A stretch of DNA of 39,980 nt from CAZGOM01 sp964542875 (GTDB taxonomy: Bacteria; Planctomycetota; Phycisphaerae; Phycisphaerales; Phycisphaeraceae). Of this stretch, positions 1 through 7,683 are shown piece by piece. The notes under the pieces are model-generated. The model was given only the letters and a program-made list of their open reading frames with translations. It searched no databases and was not told the origin of the DNA. The stretch lies in contig CAZIWA010000044.1 in assembly GCA_964542875.1 (NCBI GenBank), forward strand, positions 1 through 39,980. The letters are read 5' to 3'. The stretch's first letter is position 1, and every line of letters starts with the position of its first letter. The translations under genes and the position numbers were made by a program.

Positions 1-2
1 GC

Positions 3-98
3 CCCGCCCACCACTGCGCCATCGGCGTCGCCCACGTCGCCGACCGCATCGAAAAACTCGCCAGCCTGCTTGGGATTGAATGCAAAAAAATCTGCTGA
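3..98 (+). CDS. C-terminal end of an unidentified protein (partial)
   Basis: The first bases read open in one frame and end at TGA 96-98, giving 31 residues with a histidine/cysteine-rich start (HHCAIGV) and a helix-like end (ADRIEKLASLLGIE). The upstream part lies outside the window. I do not recognise the family. The frame and codon use (C or G in most third positions) match the real genes of the window, so it is likely the 3' end of a plus-strand gene converging on the lipoprotein gene at 262-909. Confidence 0.45.
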   Translation, partial: PAHHCAIGVAHVADRIEKLASLLGIECKKIC

Positions 99-261
99 AA
101 ACTCAAGCCGCTTCTCAGGCCCTCTTTCCCTTTGAAAGAGGTCTGTGGTGACGGTCAATAAAATCCCTGTCTCTGCTTAACATCCCCCGGCCGCCCCAGG
201 CAAGCATGTAAATCCTGCTTGATCTTGTTAATCGTGTTAAACCTCTTCTCCCCTGCGCCCC
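99..261. repeat. Convergent intergenic space with hairpin and A/T-rich micro-repeat
   Basis: The space between two converging genes holds a perfect 8-bp stem, CCTCTTTC (121-128) with GAAAGAGG (134-141) around a 5-nt loop. It is followed by GGTGACGGTCAAT, which resembles 15640-15660 downstream of the nitrilase gene. Positions 203-242 are an A/T-richer stretch built from near-copies of GTAAATCCTG / GTTAATCGTG, an imperfect 12-mer periodicity. No T-tract follows the hairpin, so it is not a classical intrinsic terminator. Confidence 0.5.
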
Positions 262-909
262 TCAATTCTCCGCCTCCGTCGAATACACCTTCTCCAACTC
301 AGGCGCGGCCGCCAGATCCCGCGGCGTGATCATCTCCCGCTCCAGCGGCAAGCTCCCATCCCCCTCCAGCCGCCGGATCGTCTTCTCATACGGCTTCCAG
401 TTCAAATCCTTCACCTTCACCAGCTTGCCCAGCGGCTTGCCCGTCGCGCCCTCATACGCCCGGTAGATCAACTCGGAGCAGTAAATCGCCTCCGGGTCCA
501 TCCGATACCGAAAGTCGTAAGGCCGCCCCACATACTCCTTGGACCGCAGCACCACCTCATGCGGCAGCGACTTATCTTCCACCGGCTTTAGCCGGTACAC
601 CTCATAAAACCCGCCCCGCCCACGCGCCAGAAACTCCGCCAGCGGCGTCGCATGCACCGTCCCCAGCGATTCATACACCACCCATTTCCCCGGCGCCCCC
701 GCCACGATCCCGCAATGCGAATACGGGCTTCCCGTCGCCCCTTCGATCATGTCCACCACAGCGTTTCGAGGCAGCGATTGAAACACCACATCGCCCTCGA
801 TGGGCGCATACGCCACCGGGTTTTTCGGCGCAGAACAGCTCGCCGCACCCAGGAACATCACCATCAGCCCCAGAACGATGCTCCAGGCCGCCAGCTTCTT
901 CTTCAACAT
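262..909 (-). CDS. YiiX-type permuted papain-like lipoprotein amidohydrolase
   Basis: A 215-residue protein of the permuted NlpC/P60 papain-like group (YiiX/YebB type). Residues 1-24 are a lipoprotein signal peptide with Cys25 as the likely lipidated residue. The catalytic pair is visible as His65 in SPYSHCGIV and Cys144 in AIYCSELIYRAYE, in the permuted order (His before Cys), with the D40-VVF strand that normally precedes the histidine. Relatives cleave amide or ester bonds in cell wall or lipid substrates; the substrate here is unknown. It is probably anchored in a membrane and faces the periplasm. The start follows a good ribosome site (AAAGGTG) that begins just after the stop of the Rieske gene 13 bp upstream, so the two are probably one operon. 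Confidence 0.8.
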   Translation of the reverse strand: MLKKKLAAWSIVLGLMVMFLGAASCSAPKNPVAYAPIEGDVVFQSLPRNAVVDMIEGATGSPYSHCGIVAGAPGKWVVYESLGTVHATPLAEFLARGRGGFYEVYRLKPVEDKSLPHEVVLRSKEYVGRPYDFRYRMDPEAIYCSELIYRAYEGATGKPLGKLVKVKDLNWKPYEKTIRRLEGDGSLPLEREMITPRDLAAAPELEKVYSTEAEN

Positions 910-922
910 GCTTCACCTTTGC

Positions 923-1246
923 TTATTTGCCGCGCAGCAGGTCCACCTGCACAGCGTCGGCCTCTACACGTACAGGAAACACGCGAAGCGGTTCTTCCTG
1001 ATCCGGAAAGTCCGTGTTCTTCCCCGTCTCGATATTGTACGAATACCCGTGGAACGGGCACACGATCACCTTCCCGCAAAGCTCCCCCTCCGCCAGCGGC
1101 ATACCCGCGTGCGGGCACATATCCGCGATCGCGTGCAGCTTTCCCTCGATGTTGTAGACCGCCAGCGGCACGCCTTCCACGCGCGCGCACTTGGAGCCAC
1201 CCGCCGGCAGATCTTTTACTTCACAGACATTCACCCACTTAGGCAT
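923..1246 (-). CDS. Rieske [2Fe-2S] ferredoxin-like protein (NirD/BphF type)
   Basis: A 107-residue single-domain Rieske protein. Both cluster-binding boxes are intact: CPHAG (Cys44, His46) and CPFHGY (Cys63, His66). The size and the lack of a signal peptide fit a cytosolic ferredoxin of the NirD/BphF type, either an electron donor to an oxygenase or a small subunit. No oxygenase or nitrite reductase lies next to it, so its partner is unknown. The start at 1246 is chosen because AGGGA lies about 6-10 nt upstream; longer upstream readings run into the divergent gene. It is followed after 13 bp by the YiiX-type lipoprotein gene. Confidence 0.85.
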   Translation of the reverse strand: MPKWVNVCEVKDLPAGGSKCARVEGVPLAVYNIEGKLHAIADMCPHAGMPLAEGELCGKVIVCPFHGYSYNIETGKNTDFPDQEEPLRVFPVRVEADAVQVDLLRGK

Positions 1247-1271
1247 GGAATTCCCTATCATAATGGCGACG

Positions 1272-2177
1272 ATGAACGAGCTTGATTTTAACAGGTATGT
1301 CCGGCTCATTTCACTGATGAGCTCGAAGATGGCGCAAGGCGTTGTTTTGCGCCAGGGCTCGCGTCTAAACCCTTCCTCCATCTCCCTCTCCGCGCCGCTG
1401 ATCGAAACCATCGTCACCGACCAGCCCACCCCGCCCCGGATCATCACCCAGGTCGCCGAAAGCCTCCTGCGAAACGCCGAAGAAGGCCCCGCCCTCCTGA
1501 ACCTCAAAGACGCAGGCGGCCAAAGCCGGCCCTACTACGGCCTCATCGCCGCCGCCGTCGTCTTCCACGCCCACCGGCTCGCCCCTTCCGACGACGTACG
1601 CATCAAGCGTCAACTCCGGTACTTAAACGAAATCCTCGAACTTCTCATCGGTTCGCCCCTGGCGGAAATCGACCCCGCCTTCTTCGTCTGTATCTGCTAC
1701 GCCATCGCTTCGGGCATTCAAGCCGGCTTCGGCCGCCGCGATACCGAATCCCTCCTGCAGCGTCTCAAAGCGCGCCTGAGTCCCAAGGATTGGCTCTGCT
1801 CCTCAAACACTTTCGATGCCGAGCTTCAGCCCGATGTCCTTTCCTACCGCGAGCTTGTCGCCCTCCACGGCGTGTACAGCCTCGCTCGGCTCCTTGGTGA
1901 TGCGCCACTCATCATCCGCGCCCACCAGGTCGGCAGGATGCACATGGAATTCACCCAGCCTGATTACTTCACCAACCAGCCCTGGGGCCTGGCCTGCTTC
2001 CTCAGCCAGCCAGACACCGTTCTCCTGGGCGAACAGCAGTTAAACGACTGCTCCATGCTCGTCAGCCAGCAGTCGCTTCTTCCGGGCCACCCGCCGGGCG
2101 CCATCAATGCGCTTCTCCTGGCCGACGCCTGGATCACGCTCAACGAACGCCCCGTCGCGCTCACTTCCCCAGCTTGA
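1272..2177 (+). CDS. Conserved-looking hypothetical protein, about 301 aa
   Basis: I do not recognise the family. The protein is soluble, mostly helical by composition, with no signal peptide or membrane segment. Its N-terminal part (NELDFNRYVRLISLMSSKMAQG) resembles a helix pair and the rest has leucine/alanine-rich segments. Candidate starts are 1263, 1272 and 1317. I prefer 1272 because a TATCAT hexamer at 1256-1261 looks like a -10 box and would place transcription start between 1263 and 1272. It is divergent from the Rieske gene, and the two -10-like hexamers overlap (TATGAT on the other strand at 1257-1262). Its 3' end overlaps the next minus-strand gene by 17 bp. Confidence 0.6.
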   Translation: MNELDFNRYVRLISLMSSKMAQGVVLRQGSRLNPSSISLSAPLIETIVTDQPTPPRIITQVAESLLRNAEEGPALLNLKDAGGQSRPYYGLIAAAVVFHAHRLAPSDDVRIKRQLRYLNEILELLIGSPLAEIDPAFFVCICYAIASGIQAGFGRRDTESLLQRLKARLSPKDWLCSSNTFDAELQPDVLSYRELVALHGVYSLARLLGDAPLIIRAHQVGRMHMEFTQPDYFTNQPWGLACFLSQPDTVLLGEQQLNDCSMLVSQQSLLPGHPPGAINALLLADAWITLNERPVALTSPA

Positions 2178-2859
2178 TCGTCATGCTCTGGGCAATCTCC
2201 CGGGCAATCGCTTCCAGGTCGGATTCCCTTTCCACCGGCCCCATCAGCACCACATACAGCTCGCCCTGATCGTTGGTCAGCATCACCTGAAACGCCTTGG
2301 ACCCTTTATTGGCCAGGTTTCCGCCCAGACCATCCTGATGCGTCAGCGCAGGCGCCATGAACGACCCGCCATACGACACCCGAACCGTTGTGCCGTCGGC
2401 CAGTTTCACGGCCTCGGGCATCACTTTTTTGGTCTTAAGCAGAAAGTATTGCTCCGACCGCGTATTTGTCACCACGGCAGACCATGTCCGGCTCACTCCA
2501 GTCATGCTCAGGTCCGCTTTGGCGGCCGGTCCGATCACCAGCACTTGAAGATTCATCGGGATGCCCATGGTGGAAACCGTCGCGGGGCGAAATTCCCCAG
2601 CCGATGCCCCCGGCAGCTTAAAAGTCACCGTCGCCGCCGGGTCTTTGCTCACCAGCGTAAACACCGGCGATCCCGCCAGACTGCTCCCCTTGCCCGGTCC
2701 AGCCCCAGGCGCAGCCCCGCCGGCCGATTCCCCCACGGCAGGCGTCGCCATAGGCGCACTCCCCCGGTCCTGCCCGGTAAACATCGCCACCCCCGCGATA
2801 AACACCACCAGCACCACAGCCAGCCCAATAATCAAAGGCGTCTTGGATCGCTCAGCCAT
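2161..2859 (-). CDS. Membrane-anchored hypothetical protein with Pro/Gly/Ala linker
   Basis: A 232-residue protein: short cytosolic tail (MAERSKTP), one membrane anchor about residues 9-30, a low-complexity Gly/Ala/Pro/Ser linker about 34-65, then an extracytoplasmic domain with no motif I recognise. The start is decided by the ribosome site: GGAGGTGG sits 5 nt before ATG at 2859. The in-frame ATG at 2874 would have to start inside that Shine-Dalgarno sequence and is rejected. The gene is convergent with, and overlaps by 17 bp, the plus-strand gene ending at 2177. Function unknown. Confidence 0.65.
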   Translation of the reverse strand: MAERSKTPLIIGLAVVLVVFIAGVAMFTGQDRGSAPMATPAVGESAGGAAPGAGPGKGSSLAGSPVFTLVSKDPAATVTFKLPGASAGEFRPATVSTMGIPMNLQVLVIGPAAKADLSMTGVSRTWSAVVTNTRSEQYFLLKTKKVMPEAVKLADGTTVRVSYGGSFMAPALTHQDGLGGNLANKGSKAFQVMLTNDQGELYVVLMGPVERESDLEAIAREIAQSMTIKLGK

Positions 2860-2907
2860 GGCAACCACCTCCATATAAATACAATACCGACATTAGAGCA
2901 CAGGAGG

Positions 2908-3045
2908 CCTGCGGCCTTTTTCGGGGTTCGGGGTTCGGGTAAGAACAGAGGAAGAAATAAAAAACTCACAGGACGTGCGTGAGGGCGTCTTATGCCTTTT
3001 CTTTGACCCGATACCCGTACCCCGAAACCCGAAAAAGGCCGCAGG
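2908..3045. repeat. Inverted repeat pair GCCTGCGGCC / GGCCGCAGG
   Basis: Two perfect 18-bp inverted arms, 2908-2925 (CCTGCGGCCTTTTTCGGG) and 3028-3045 (its reverse complement), are separated by about 100 bp that holds no gene. Imperfect TTCGGGG/CCCCGAA repeats extend the arms inward, and further GAACCCCGAACCC runs lie at 3061-3076. It looks like a small repeat cassette or MITE-like relic between the MacB-type permease and the anchored protein gene. Confidence 0.6.
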
Positions 3046-3095
3046 TCTCTCCCCCTCTGACCGAACCCCGAACCCAGCACCCCAGCCTTCCCGGC

Positions 3096-4391
3096 TCAAT
3101 CATGCCGCAGCGCCACAATCGGGTCTTGCTGCGAAGCCCGCACCGCGGGATACAACCCAAACACAATACCCACTCCCGCCGCCACGCCAAAGCTCACGAA
3201 AATCGACCACGCCGTGATGTACGGTTTTTCAATCGACGGCGCATACAGATGCACCACCATCAGCGCCACCGCCGCGCCCACGCCCAGCCCCACCCCGATC
3301 ATCCCCCCGATCCCCGAAAGCACAGTCGTTTCAATCAAAAACTGCGAGATGATGTGCGCCCGCGAAGCGCCCAGCGCGCGCCGGATGCCGATCTCGCGCG
3401 TCCGCTCCGTCACCGAAGCCAGCATGATGTTCATGATCCCGATGCCGCCCACCAGCAGACTGATGGATGCGATCATCACCATCAGCGTGTTGAACAGCCG
3501 TTGCGTGCGCTCGGCCTGCTCCAATAGTTCCTGGGGCACAATCGTTGACACATCCCCCGCCCGGTCATGGTTCTTATCCAGGATCAGCATCACCTGCTGG
3601 GAAACCTTGCGTACATCCTCCGTCGACGGCGTTTCCAGGTAAAGCTCGCTGATCTCCACCCGGGTCGCCTCAAACGACCCGGCCTTCTGTTGCACCACCA
3701 CATCGCCAAAGCGCGTCAGCGCCGTCGTCATGGGGATATAGGCGTCAAAATTCAGATCCCGGCCCACCAGCGCCGAGCCCGCGCCACCCGCAAGCCCCAC
3801 CCGGTTCATCACACCCACCACCCGGAACGATTGCGGCCCGATGAAAATCGTGCTGTCCAGCGGGTCCTCAAGCGGGTACAGCCGATCGGCCACCTCCGCC
3901 CCCAGCACAATCACATTGTCCCCGGCGTCCATGTCCGCCTGCGTGATGAACCGGCCCCGGTTCATCTTCAGCATCGTCACTTCCAACAAATCGGGCGACG
4001 TTCCAAACACCGCCCCATTGGCCTTGCGCCCGGTGTACGAAAGCTGACCCGACACCTGCTTAAGCGACACGATCCGTGTCACCGGCCGCACTGAAGACTC
4101 AATGCGCCGCAAATCCTGCCGAAGCAGCCCGTAAGCCAGCAGCGGTGTTCTGGAACTGTTGCTCGGCCGCGATGAATTGTCCGCCGGCTTCACCGACCGA
4201 ACGATGATGTTCCTCGCCCCCAGGCTCTCGATATCCGCGATCACCTTGCGCTTGTTGCCCTCACCGATGGCCACCATGGTGATCACCGCCGCCACACCGA
4301 AAATAATGCCCAGCGCTGTCAACAATGACCGAAGCTTATGCAGCATCAGGTTCTTCAGGCCCAGCAAAATAATCTCAATCAAAAACGCCAT
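3096..4391 (-). CDS. MacB-type ABC transporter permease (FtsX/MacB_PCD)
   Basis: A 431-residue permease of the MacB/LolCE/FtsX class. There is one membrane helix about residues 20-42, a periplasmic core domain about 45-290 (MacB_PCD type), then three C-terminal helices, with the conserved coupling region EIGIRRALGAS near residue 335 and GLYPAVRASQQDPIVALRHD at the C-terminus. Such permeases do not pump through a pore but transmit ATPase motion to periplasmic partners (lipoprotein, peptide or macrolide handling). No ATPase or MacA-type adaptor gene adjoins it. The start overlaps the end of the small upstream ORF (its TAG directly precedes ATG), and AGGGAG inside that ORF is the ribosome site, so the two are coupled. 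Confidence 0.85.
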   Translation of the reverse strand: MAFLIEIILLGLKNLMLHKLRSLLTALGIIFGVAAVITMVAIGEGNKRKVIADIESLGARNIIVRSVKPADNSSRPSNSSRTPLLAYGLLRQDLRRIESSVRPVTRIVSLKQVSGQLSYTGRKANGAVFGTSPDLLEVTMLKMNRGRFITQADMDAGDNVIVLGAEVADRLYPLEDPLDSTIFIGPQSFRVVGVMNRVGLAGGAGSALVGRDLNFDAYIPMTTALTRFGDVVVQQKAGSFEATRVEISELYLETPSTEDVRKVSQQVMLILDKNHDRAGDVSTIVPQELLEQAERTQRLFNTLMVMIASISLLVGGIGIMNIMLASVTERTREIGIRRALGASRAHIISQFLIETTVLSGIGGMIGVGLGVGAAVALMVVHLYAPSIEKPYITAWSIFVSFGVAAGVGIVFGLYPAVRASQQDPIVALRHD

Positions 4392-4634
4392 CTAACTCCC
4401 TTTTGGACCTTTTCCCCCCGGGACCCGGCAGCCGGGCAACGGTTGGCCATCATCATCCAGTGCCACAGTCTCCGCGACATCTTCCTGGGGAATCAGCACC
4501 CCCTGAACGATGTACCCCCCATGCTTCCCTCGAACAACTTCCTCCACGGCGTGAAAACACCTGTCCGTATGACGCCGGATGGCAAGCCTGGGTTCCAAAT
4601 CATGTTCATCGTGGCCAGGGGTCATGCCCCACAT
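4392..4634 (-). CDS. Small unknown ORF coupled to the MacB-type permease
   Basis: An 80-residue acidic/histidine-containing ORF of no recognised family. Support for reality: GGGGAAGG lies about 6 nt before its ATG, its codons are plausible, and its stop codon abuts the ATG of the permease, which suggests translational coupling. Against: no recognised homologue and no membrane segment or signal. It may be a regulatory leader peptide or a small accessory subunit. It also overlaps no better candidate on the other strand. Confidence 0.4.
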   Translation of the reverse strand: MWGMTPGHDEHDLEPRLAIRRHTDRCFHAVEEVVRGKHGGYIVQGVLIPQEDVAETVALDDDGQPLPGCRVPGGKGPKGS

Positions 4635-4698
4635 TGTATGCCTTCCCCGCAGCCACAGCCCCCCGTCTCCCCGCTATCATGCCGGATCAGGAGCCCCG

Positions 4699-4983
4699 AT
4701 GCAGGATATTTCCATCACCAACGAGAAAGAAGAAGCCAACCGCTGGTCTTTCGACGTCGAAGTCTTCGCCGACGGCAAGGTCTACCGGCACAAGGTCACG
4801 CTCTCCTACAGCGACTACGACCTCTGGTGCCGAGGCCGCGTCGCCCCCTCCCGCGTCGTCAACGCCGCATTCCTCTTCCTGCTCAAACGCGAACCCGCCT
4901 CGGCCATCCTCAGCAAGTTCGACTGCGCCGTCATCCGCATGTACTTCCCCGAAGTGGACAAAACGCTCCCCACCCTCCTCTAA
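4699..4983 (+). CDS. Small hypothetical protein, 94 aa
   Basis: A 94-residue soluble protein, unrecognised. The N-terminal part has alternating hydrophobic strands (WSFDVEVFADGKVYRHKVTL) and the rest is helical (VVNAAFLFLLKREPASAILSKF). The start is set by CAGGAG at 4688-4693, 5 nt before ATG. A TATCAT hexamer at 4675-4680 is a possible -10 box. It diverges from the small ORF/permease pair and converges on mtnA. Nothing recognisable lies in the 178 bp between it and mtnA. Confidence 0.6.
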   Translation: MQDISITNEKEEANRWSFDVEVFADGKVYRHKVTLSYSDYDLWCRGRVAPSRVVNAAFLFLLKREPASAILSKFDCAVIRMYFPEVDKTLPTLL

Positions 4984-5161
4984 CCTTAGGACTATCGCAC
5001 TTGGAGGGCGTGCCTGGGCTGCCGTCTGCGGCTGCCCCGAAATCCCGTTGGTTTTCCAAACCCGGGCAATTCTGCATACCTGCGTCAACCACACCCTGGC
5101 TTTAACCTCTCCGCTCATGACGCAGGACGCTGGACGCGCGACCTTCTTCCTCGGACTGTCT

Positions 5162-6196
5162 TCATCCGCGCATCAACCGGTCCACATTAAAGCTGTTCAC
5201 CGGGCTGATCACCCCCCGGTCGGTGATGATCCCCGTGATCAGTTCCGCAGGCGTCACATCAAATGCCGGGTTGTACACCAGCGCGCCTTCGGGTGCCGTC
5301 CTTCGGCCAAACCCATGGGTGATCTCCTCGGACGCACGCTGCTCGATCGGAATTTCCGACCCGTCTTTAATCGCCAGATCAAACGTCGACGCCGGCGCAG
5401 CCACATAAAACGGAATCCCGTGATGCTTCGCCAGCACCGCCACCGAATACGTCCCCACCTTGTTGGCGGTGTCCCCGTTATGGGCGATCCGATCCGCCCC
5501 CACGATCACCATGCCCACCTTGCCCTCGCGCATCACCAGCCCGGCCATGTTGTCGGCGATCAGCCGTACGTCCACCCCGGCCCGAAACAGCTCAAACGCC
5601 GTCAGCCTCGCCCCCTGTAAAAGCGGGCGCGTCTCATCCGCGTAAACCTTGATCGGCATGCCCTGCTCATGGGCAAGGTATATCGGCGCCGTCGCCGTCC
5701 CGATGCCGCCTGTGGCCAGCGCGCCTGCGTTGCAGTGCGTCAGCAAGCCAAACCGCTCGGTCGACCCTTCTGCCAGCTTTTTGATGATCTCCAGCCCATA
5801 CCCGCCGATCTTTTCGCACATCTGCCGGTCTTCATCATGAATCTTGCGCGCCTCGGCCAGCAGCGTCTCCGGGTCCGCAGGCCGCACCCTGCGCATGCGC
5901 CCCAGCGCCCAAAACAGGTTGATCGCCGTCGGCCGGCTCGTCGCCAGGTACTCCGCGGCAAAGTCCAGCGCCGCTTCCCCGCCGCCGGCCTGCGCCGAAA
6001 GCACGCACGCATACGCCGCGGAAATCCCGATCGCCGGCGCCCCGCGAACGCTCAACCGCTTAATCGCGTGCCAAACGCTCTCCACATCCTGGCAATCCAG
6101 GTAAACCTCTTCCTCCGGCAGCCGTGTCTGGTCCAAAAGTTTCAAATGCCCTGACTTTGCATCACCAGACCACACGATGGGTTGAAAGCTGTCCAT
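5162..6196 (-). CDS. mtnA: Methylthioribose-1-phosphate isomerase
   Basis: A 344-residue enzyme that converts 5-methylthioribose-1-phosphate to 5-methylthioribulose-1-phosphate in methionine salvage, a cytosolic aldose-ketose isomerase of the eIF2B-like family. Visible motifs are RGAPAIG (51-57), THCNAG with catalytic Cys155, YADETRPLLQG, and GADRIAHNGDTANK with catalytic Asp235. Length is normal. No ribosome site is seen. Instead TGATAAAAT, an extended -10 box (6203-6211 on this strand), ends 6 nt before ATG, so the mRNA is probably leaderless. A second salvage enzyme, mtnC, lies 1.5 kb away on the other strand. Confidence 0.95.
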   Translation of the reverse strand: MDSFQPIVWSGDAKSGHLKLLDQTRLPEEEVYLDCQDVESVWHAIKRLSVRGAPAIGISAAYACVLSAQAGGGEAALDFAAEYLATSRPTAINLFWALGRMRRVRPADPETLLAEARKIHDEDRQMCEKIGGYGLEIIKKLAEGSTERFGLLTHCNAGALATGGIGTATAPIYLAHEQGMPIKVYADETRPLLQGARLTAFELFRAGVDVRLIADNMAGLVMREGKVGMVIVGADRIAHNGDTANKVGTYSVAVLAKHHGIPFYVAAPASTFDLAIKDGSEIPIEQRASEEITHGFGRRTAPEGALVYNPAFDVTPAELITGIITDRGVISPVNSFNVDRLMRG

Positions 6197-6202
6197 GGCG
6201 GA

Positions 6203-6211
6203 ATTTTATCA
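6203..6211 (-). promoter_or_regulatory. Extended -10 box of mtnA, leaderless layout
   Basis: TGATAAAAT on the minus strand matches an extended -10 element (TGnTATAAT type) and lies 6 nt before the mtnA ATG, which puts the expected transcription start at or beside the start codon. No clear -35 hexamer is seen at 16-18 bp. Confidence 0.45.
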
Positions 6212-6344
6212 CGTTGCCCCAACCGCGTCGTTTGAAACTTCTGTGGTTAAACCGCACAGCCCCCCACGATTGATTTGCCGTTAGCACACCGCGGCCTAAC
6301 ACACCCGCCTTAGACTCCCCGCAGCCAAGGATGGCCATGAAACG

Positions 6345-7202
6345 ATGAAAAAAGAGTATCGAGCCATCTTCATCAGCGACATCCACCTGGGCAGCAATGG
6401 CTGCAAGGCACATCTCCTGGCTCCCCTCCTAAAGCACCTGCGCTGCCAGAATCTCTACCTCGTCGGCGACATCATCGACATGTGGCGGCTCAAACAACGC
6501 TGGTATTGGCCCACCGAACACAACACCGTTGTCCGGCGCATTCTTAAAATGACGCGCCAGGGCACCCGCGCCGTCTTCATCCCCGGCAACCATGACGACG
6601 CAGCGCGCCAATTCAAAGGCCTGGACTTTGGCCAGATCAACGTTCAACTCGAAACCATCCACCACACCCTCGACGGCCGCAAACTCCTCGTCACCCACGG
6701 CGACCAATTCGACCTCGTCGTCTCCAATGCCCGGCTCACCGCCATGGCCGGCTCCCTGGCCTACGACTGGCTCGTCGTCATCAATTCCGGGTTTAACAAG
6801 ATCCGCGCGCTCTTTGGGCTCCCCTTCTGGTCCTTCTCCGGCTTCATCAAGCTCAAAGTTAAGTCCGCCTGCACCTTCATCGGTCGCTTTGAATCCGCAC
6901 TTCTTGACGAAGCCCGCGCCAAAGGCTGCCAGGGCGTTGTTGCCGGCCACATACATAAAGCCGAAATCCGAAACGAGAAAAACCTCACCTACTACAACTG
7001 CGGCGACTGGGTCGAAAGCTGCACCCTCCTGGTGGAACACCTCGACGGCCGTTTTGAAATCATCGACGGCATCCAGCTCCTCACCCAGATTCGGGCTGAT
7101 AAATCCCTCCAGCAGCAGGAGTTCGACGACGACGACGACGAAACCCTTCCGGAGCCCCCCTTGCCCCTGGCCCACCAATGGGCCCACGCCGCCAGGGATT
7201 AA
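6345..7202 (+). CDS. LpxH-like metallophosphoesterase (UDP-2,3-diacylglucosamine diphosphatase family)
   Basis: A 285-residue calcineurin-like phosphoesterase closest in pattern to the LpxH/YbbF group, which removes UMP from UDP-2,3-diacylglucosamine in lipid A synthesis. The metal site is complete: Asp12 and His14 (SDIHLG), Asp42 (GDIIDMW), Asn82 and His83 (GNHDD), His118 (THGDQFD), His202 and His204 (GHIHKA). It ends in an acidic tail with six Asp/Glu residues. It may act on another UDP- or nucleotide-linked lipid, since the typical LpxH has about 240 residues. The start is at ATG 6345 preceded by AAGGATGG. The gene diverges from mtnA with 148 bp between. Confidence 0.8.
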   Translation: MKKEYRAIFISDIHLGSNGCKAHLLAPLLKHLRCQNLYLVGDIIDMWRLKQRWYWPTEHNTVVRRILKMTRQGTRAVFIPGNHDDAARQFKGLDFGQINVQLETIHHTLDGRKLLVTHGDQFDLVVSNARLTAMAGSLAYDWLVVINSGFNKIRALFGLPFWSFSGFIKLKVKSACTFIGRFESALLDEARAKGCQGVVAGHIHKAEIRNEKNLTYYNCGDWVESCTLLVEHLDGRFEIIDGIQLLTQIRADKSLQQQEFDDDDDETLPEPPLPLAHQWAHAARD

Positions 7203-7683
7203 ACTACCGGGTTCTCCAAGGGCTCGAAAAAGCAAATGCCACCCAGGCCCAACGCTCAATAAATGCTCACGGACACCCGATAACCCGCCACCCGGCAACC
7301 CGGGATGAGTGAGAAGATCGACAAAAGTTTTCACCCTGAATGTGACACCCTACGCCGTAAAGGCTAAAGTCTTCCGAAGCTTTTCAATTCACAAAATCCC
7401 TTATTTTCTGGCATTTAAATTATAAATCGTAAATTACAACTTATAAATGAACCTGCGCGCTTCTTTATTCAAAAGGCCTTGAATGCCGGTATTTCCGACT
7501 CGATTGAACACTTAGCCTTCACGGCGTAGTGTGACACTCAACCACACAGGAAAATTTACACACACCGCTCCACATTGGTTTTGTCCCGGTATGCTTTAGC
7601 GTCAGTCCAGATCTTTTGGTGAAGCCCAAGTCGTCATAAGCCGCCGCTCTGACTGTTCCCTGTACGAACCCCCTCTCCGGCAC
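7203..7683. other. 480-bp non-coding space before mtnC
   Basis: No convincing gene. Contents: ACCCG-rich near-repeats at 7274-7304; a MITE-like element at 7341-7537 (described separately) whose interior is markedly A/T-rich; then about 145 bp of ordinary sequence that must hold the mtnC promoter, in which I could not pick a convincing -35/-10 pair. Confidence 0.6.
7341..7537. mobile_element. MITE-like element with 18-bp inverted ends and 8-bp target duplication
   Basis: The element spans 7349-7529. Its ends are inverted repeats: CTACGCCGTAAAGGCTAA at 7350-7367 and TTAGCCTTCACGGCGTAG at 7512-7529 (17 of 18 match when inverted). Immediately outside both ends stands the same direct octamer TGTGACAC (7341-7348 and 7530-7537), as expected for an 8-bp target site duplication. 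The inside (about 145 bp) is A/T-rich and encodes no transposase, so it would be mobilised only in trans. An 8-bp duplication is typical of, for example, ISL3- and IS1595-type transposases; which one applies here is unknown. Confidence 0.65.

Noticed and set aside
2107..2982. 291-codon plus-strand open frame after the hypothetical gene
   Set aside because: Arg/His/Pro-rich shadow of the anchored protein gene on the minus strand, which has a near-consensus ribosome site.
3028..3045. GGCCGCAGG arm as an intrinsic terminator of the MacB-type permease gene
   Set aside because: No nearby pairing arm within hairpin distance and no T-run on the transcript side; it pairs with an arm 100 bp away.
6331..6348. 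Tiny ORF (ATGGCCATGAAACGATGA) overlapping the start of the LpxH-like gene
   Set aside because: Could be a coupling peptide, but it is five codons long and could arise by chance; no further support.
7274..7304. ACCCG-rich run as a CRISPR or tandem repeat array
   Set aside because: Only three imperfect 5-6 bp units, no spacer structure and no cas genes.
6429..7334. 301-codon minus-strand open frame opposite the LpxH-like gene
   Set aside because: Shadow frame; the metal-site motifs are all on the plus strand.
7560..7683. SAM-type riboswitch before mtnC
   Set aside because: I looked for the conserved core of SAM-I/SAM-II aptamers and saw none; no terminator hairpin is present.
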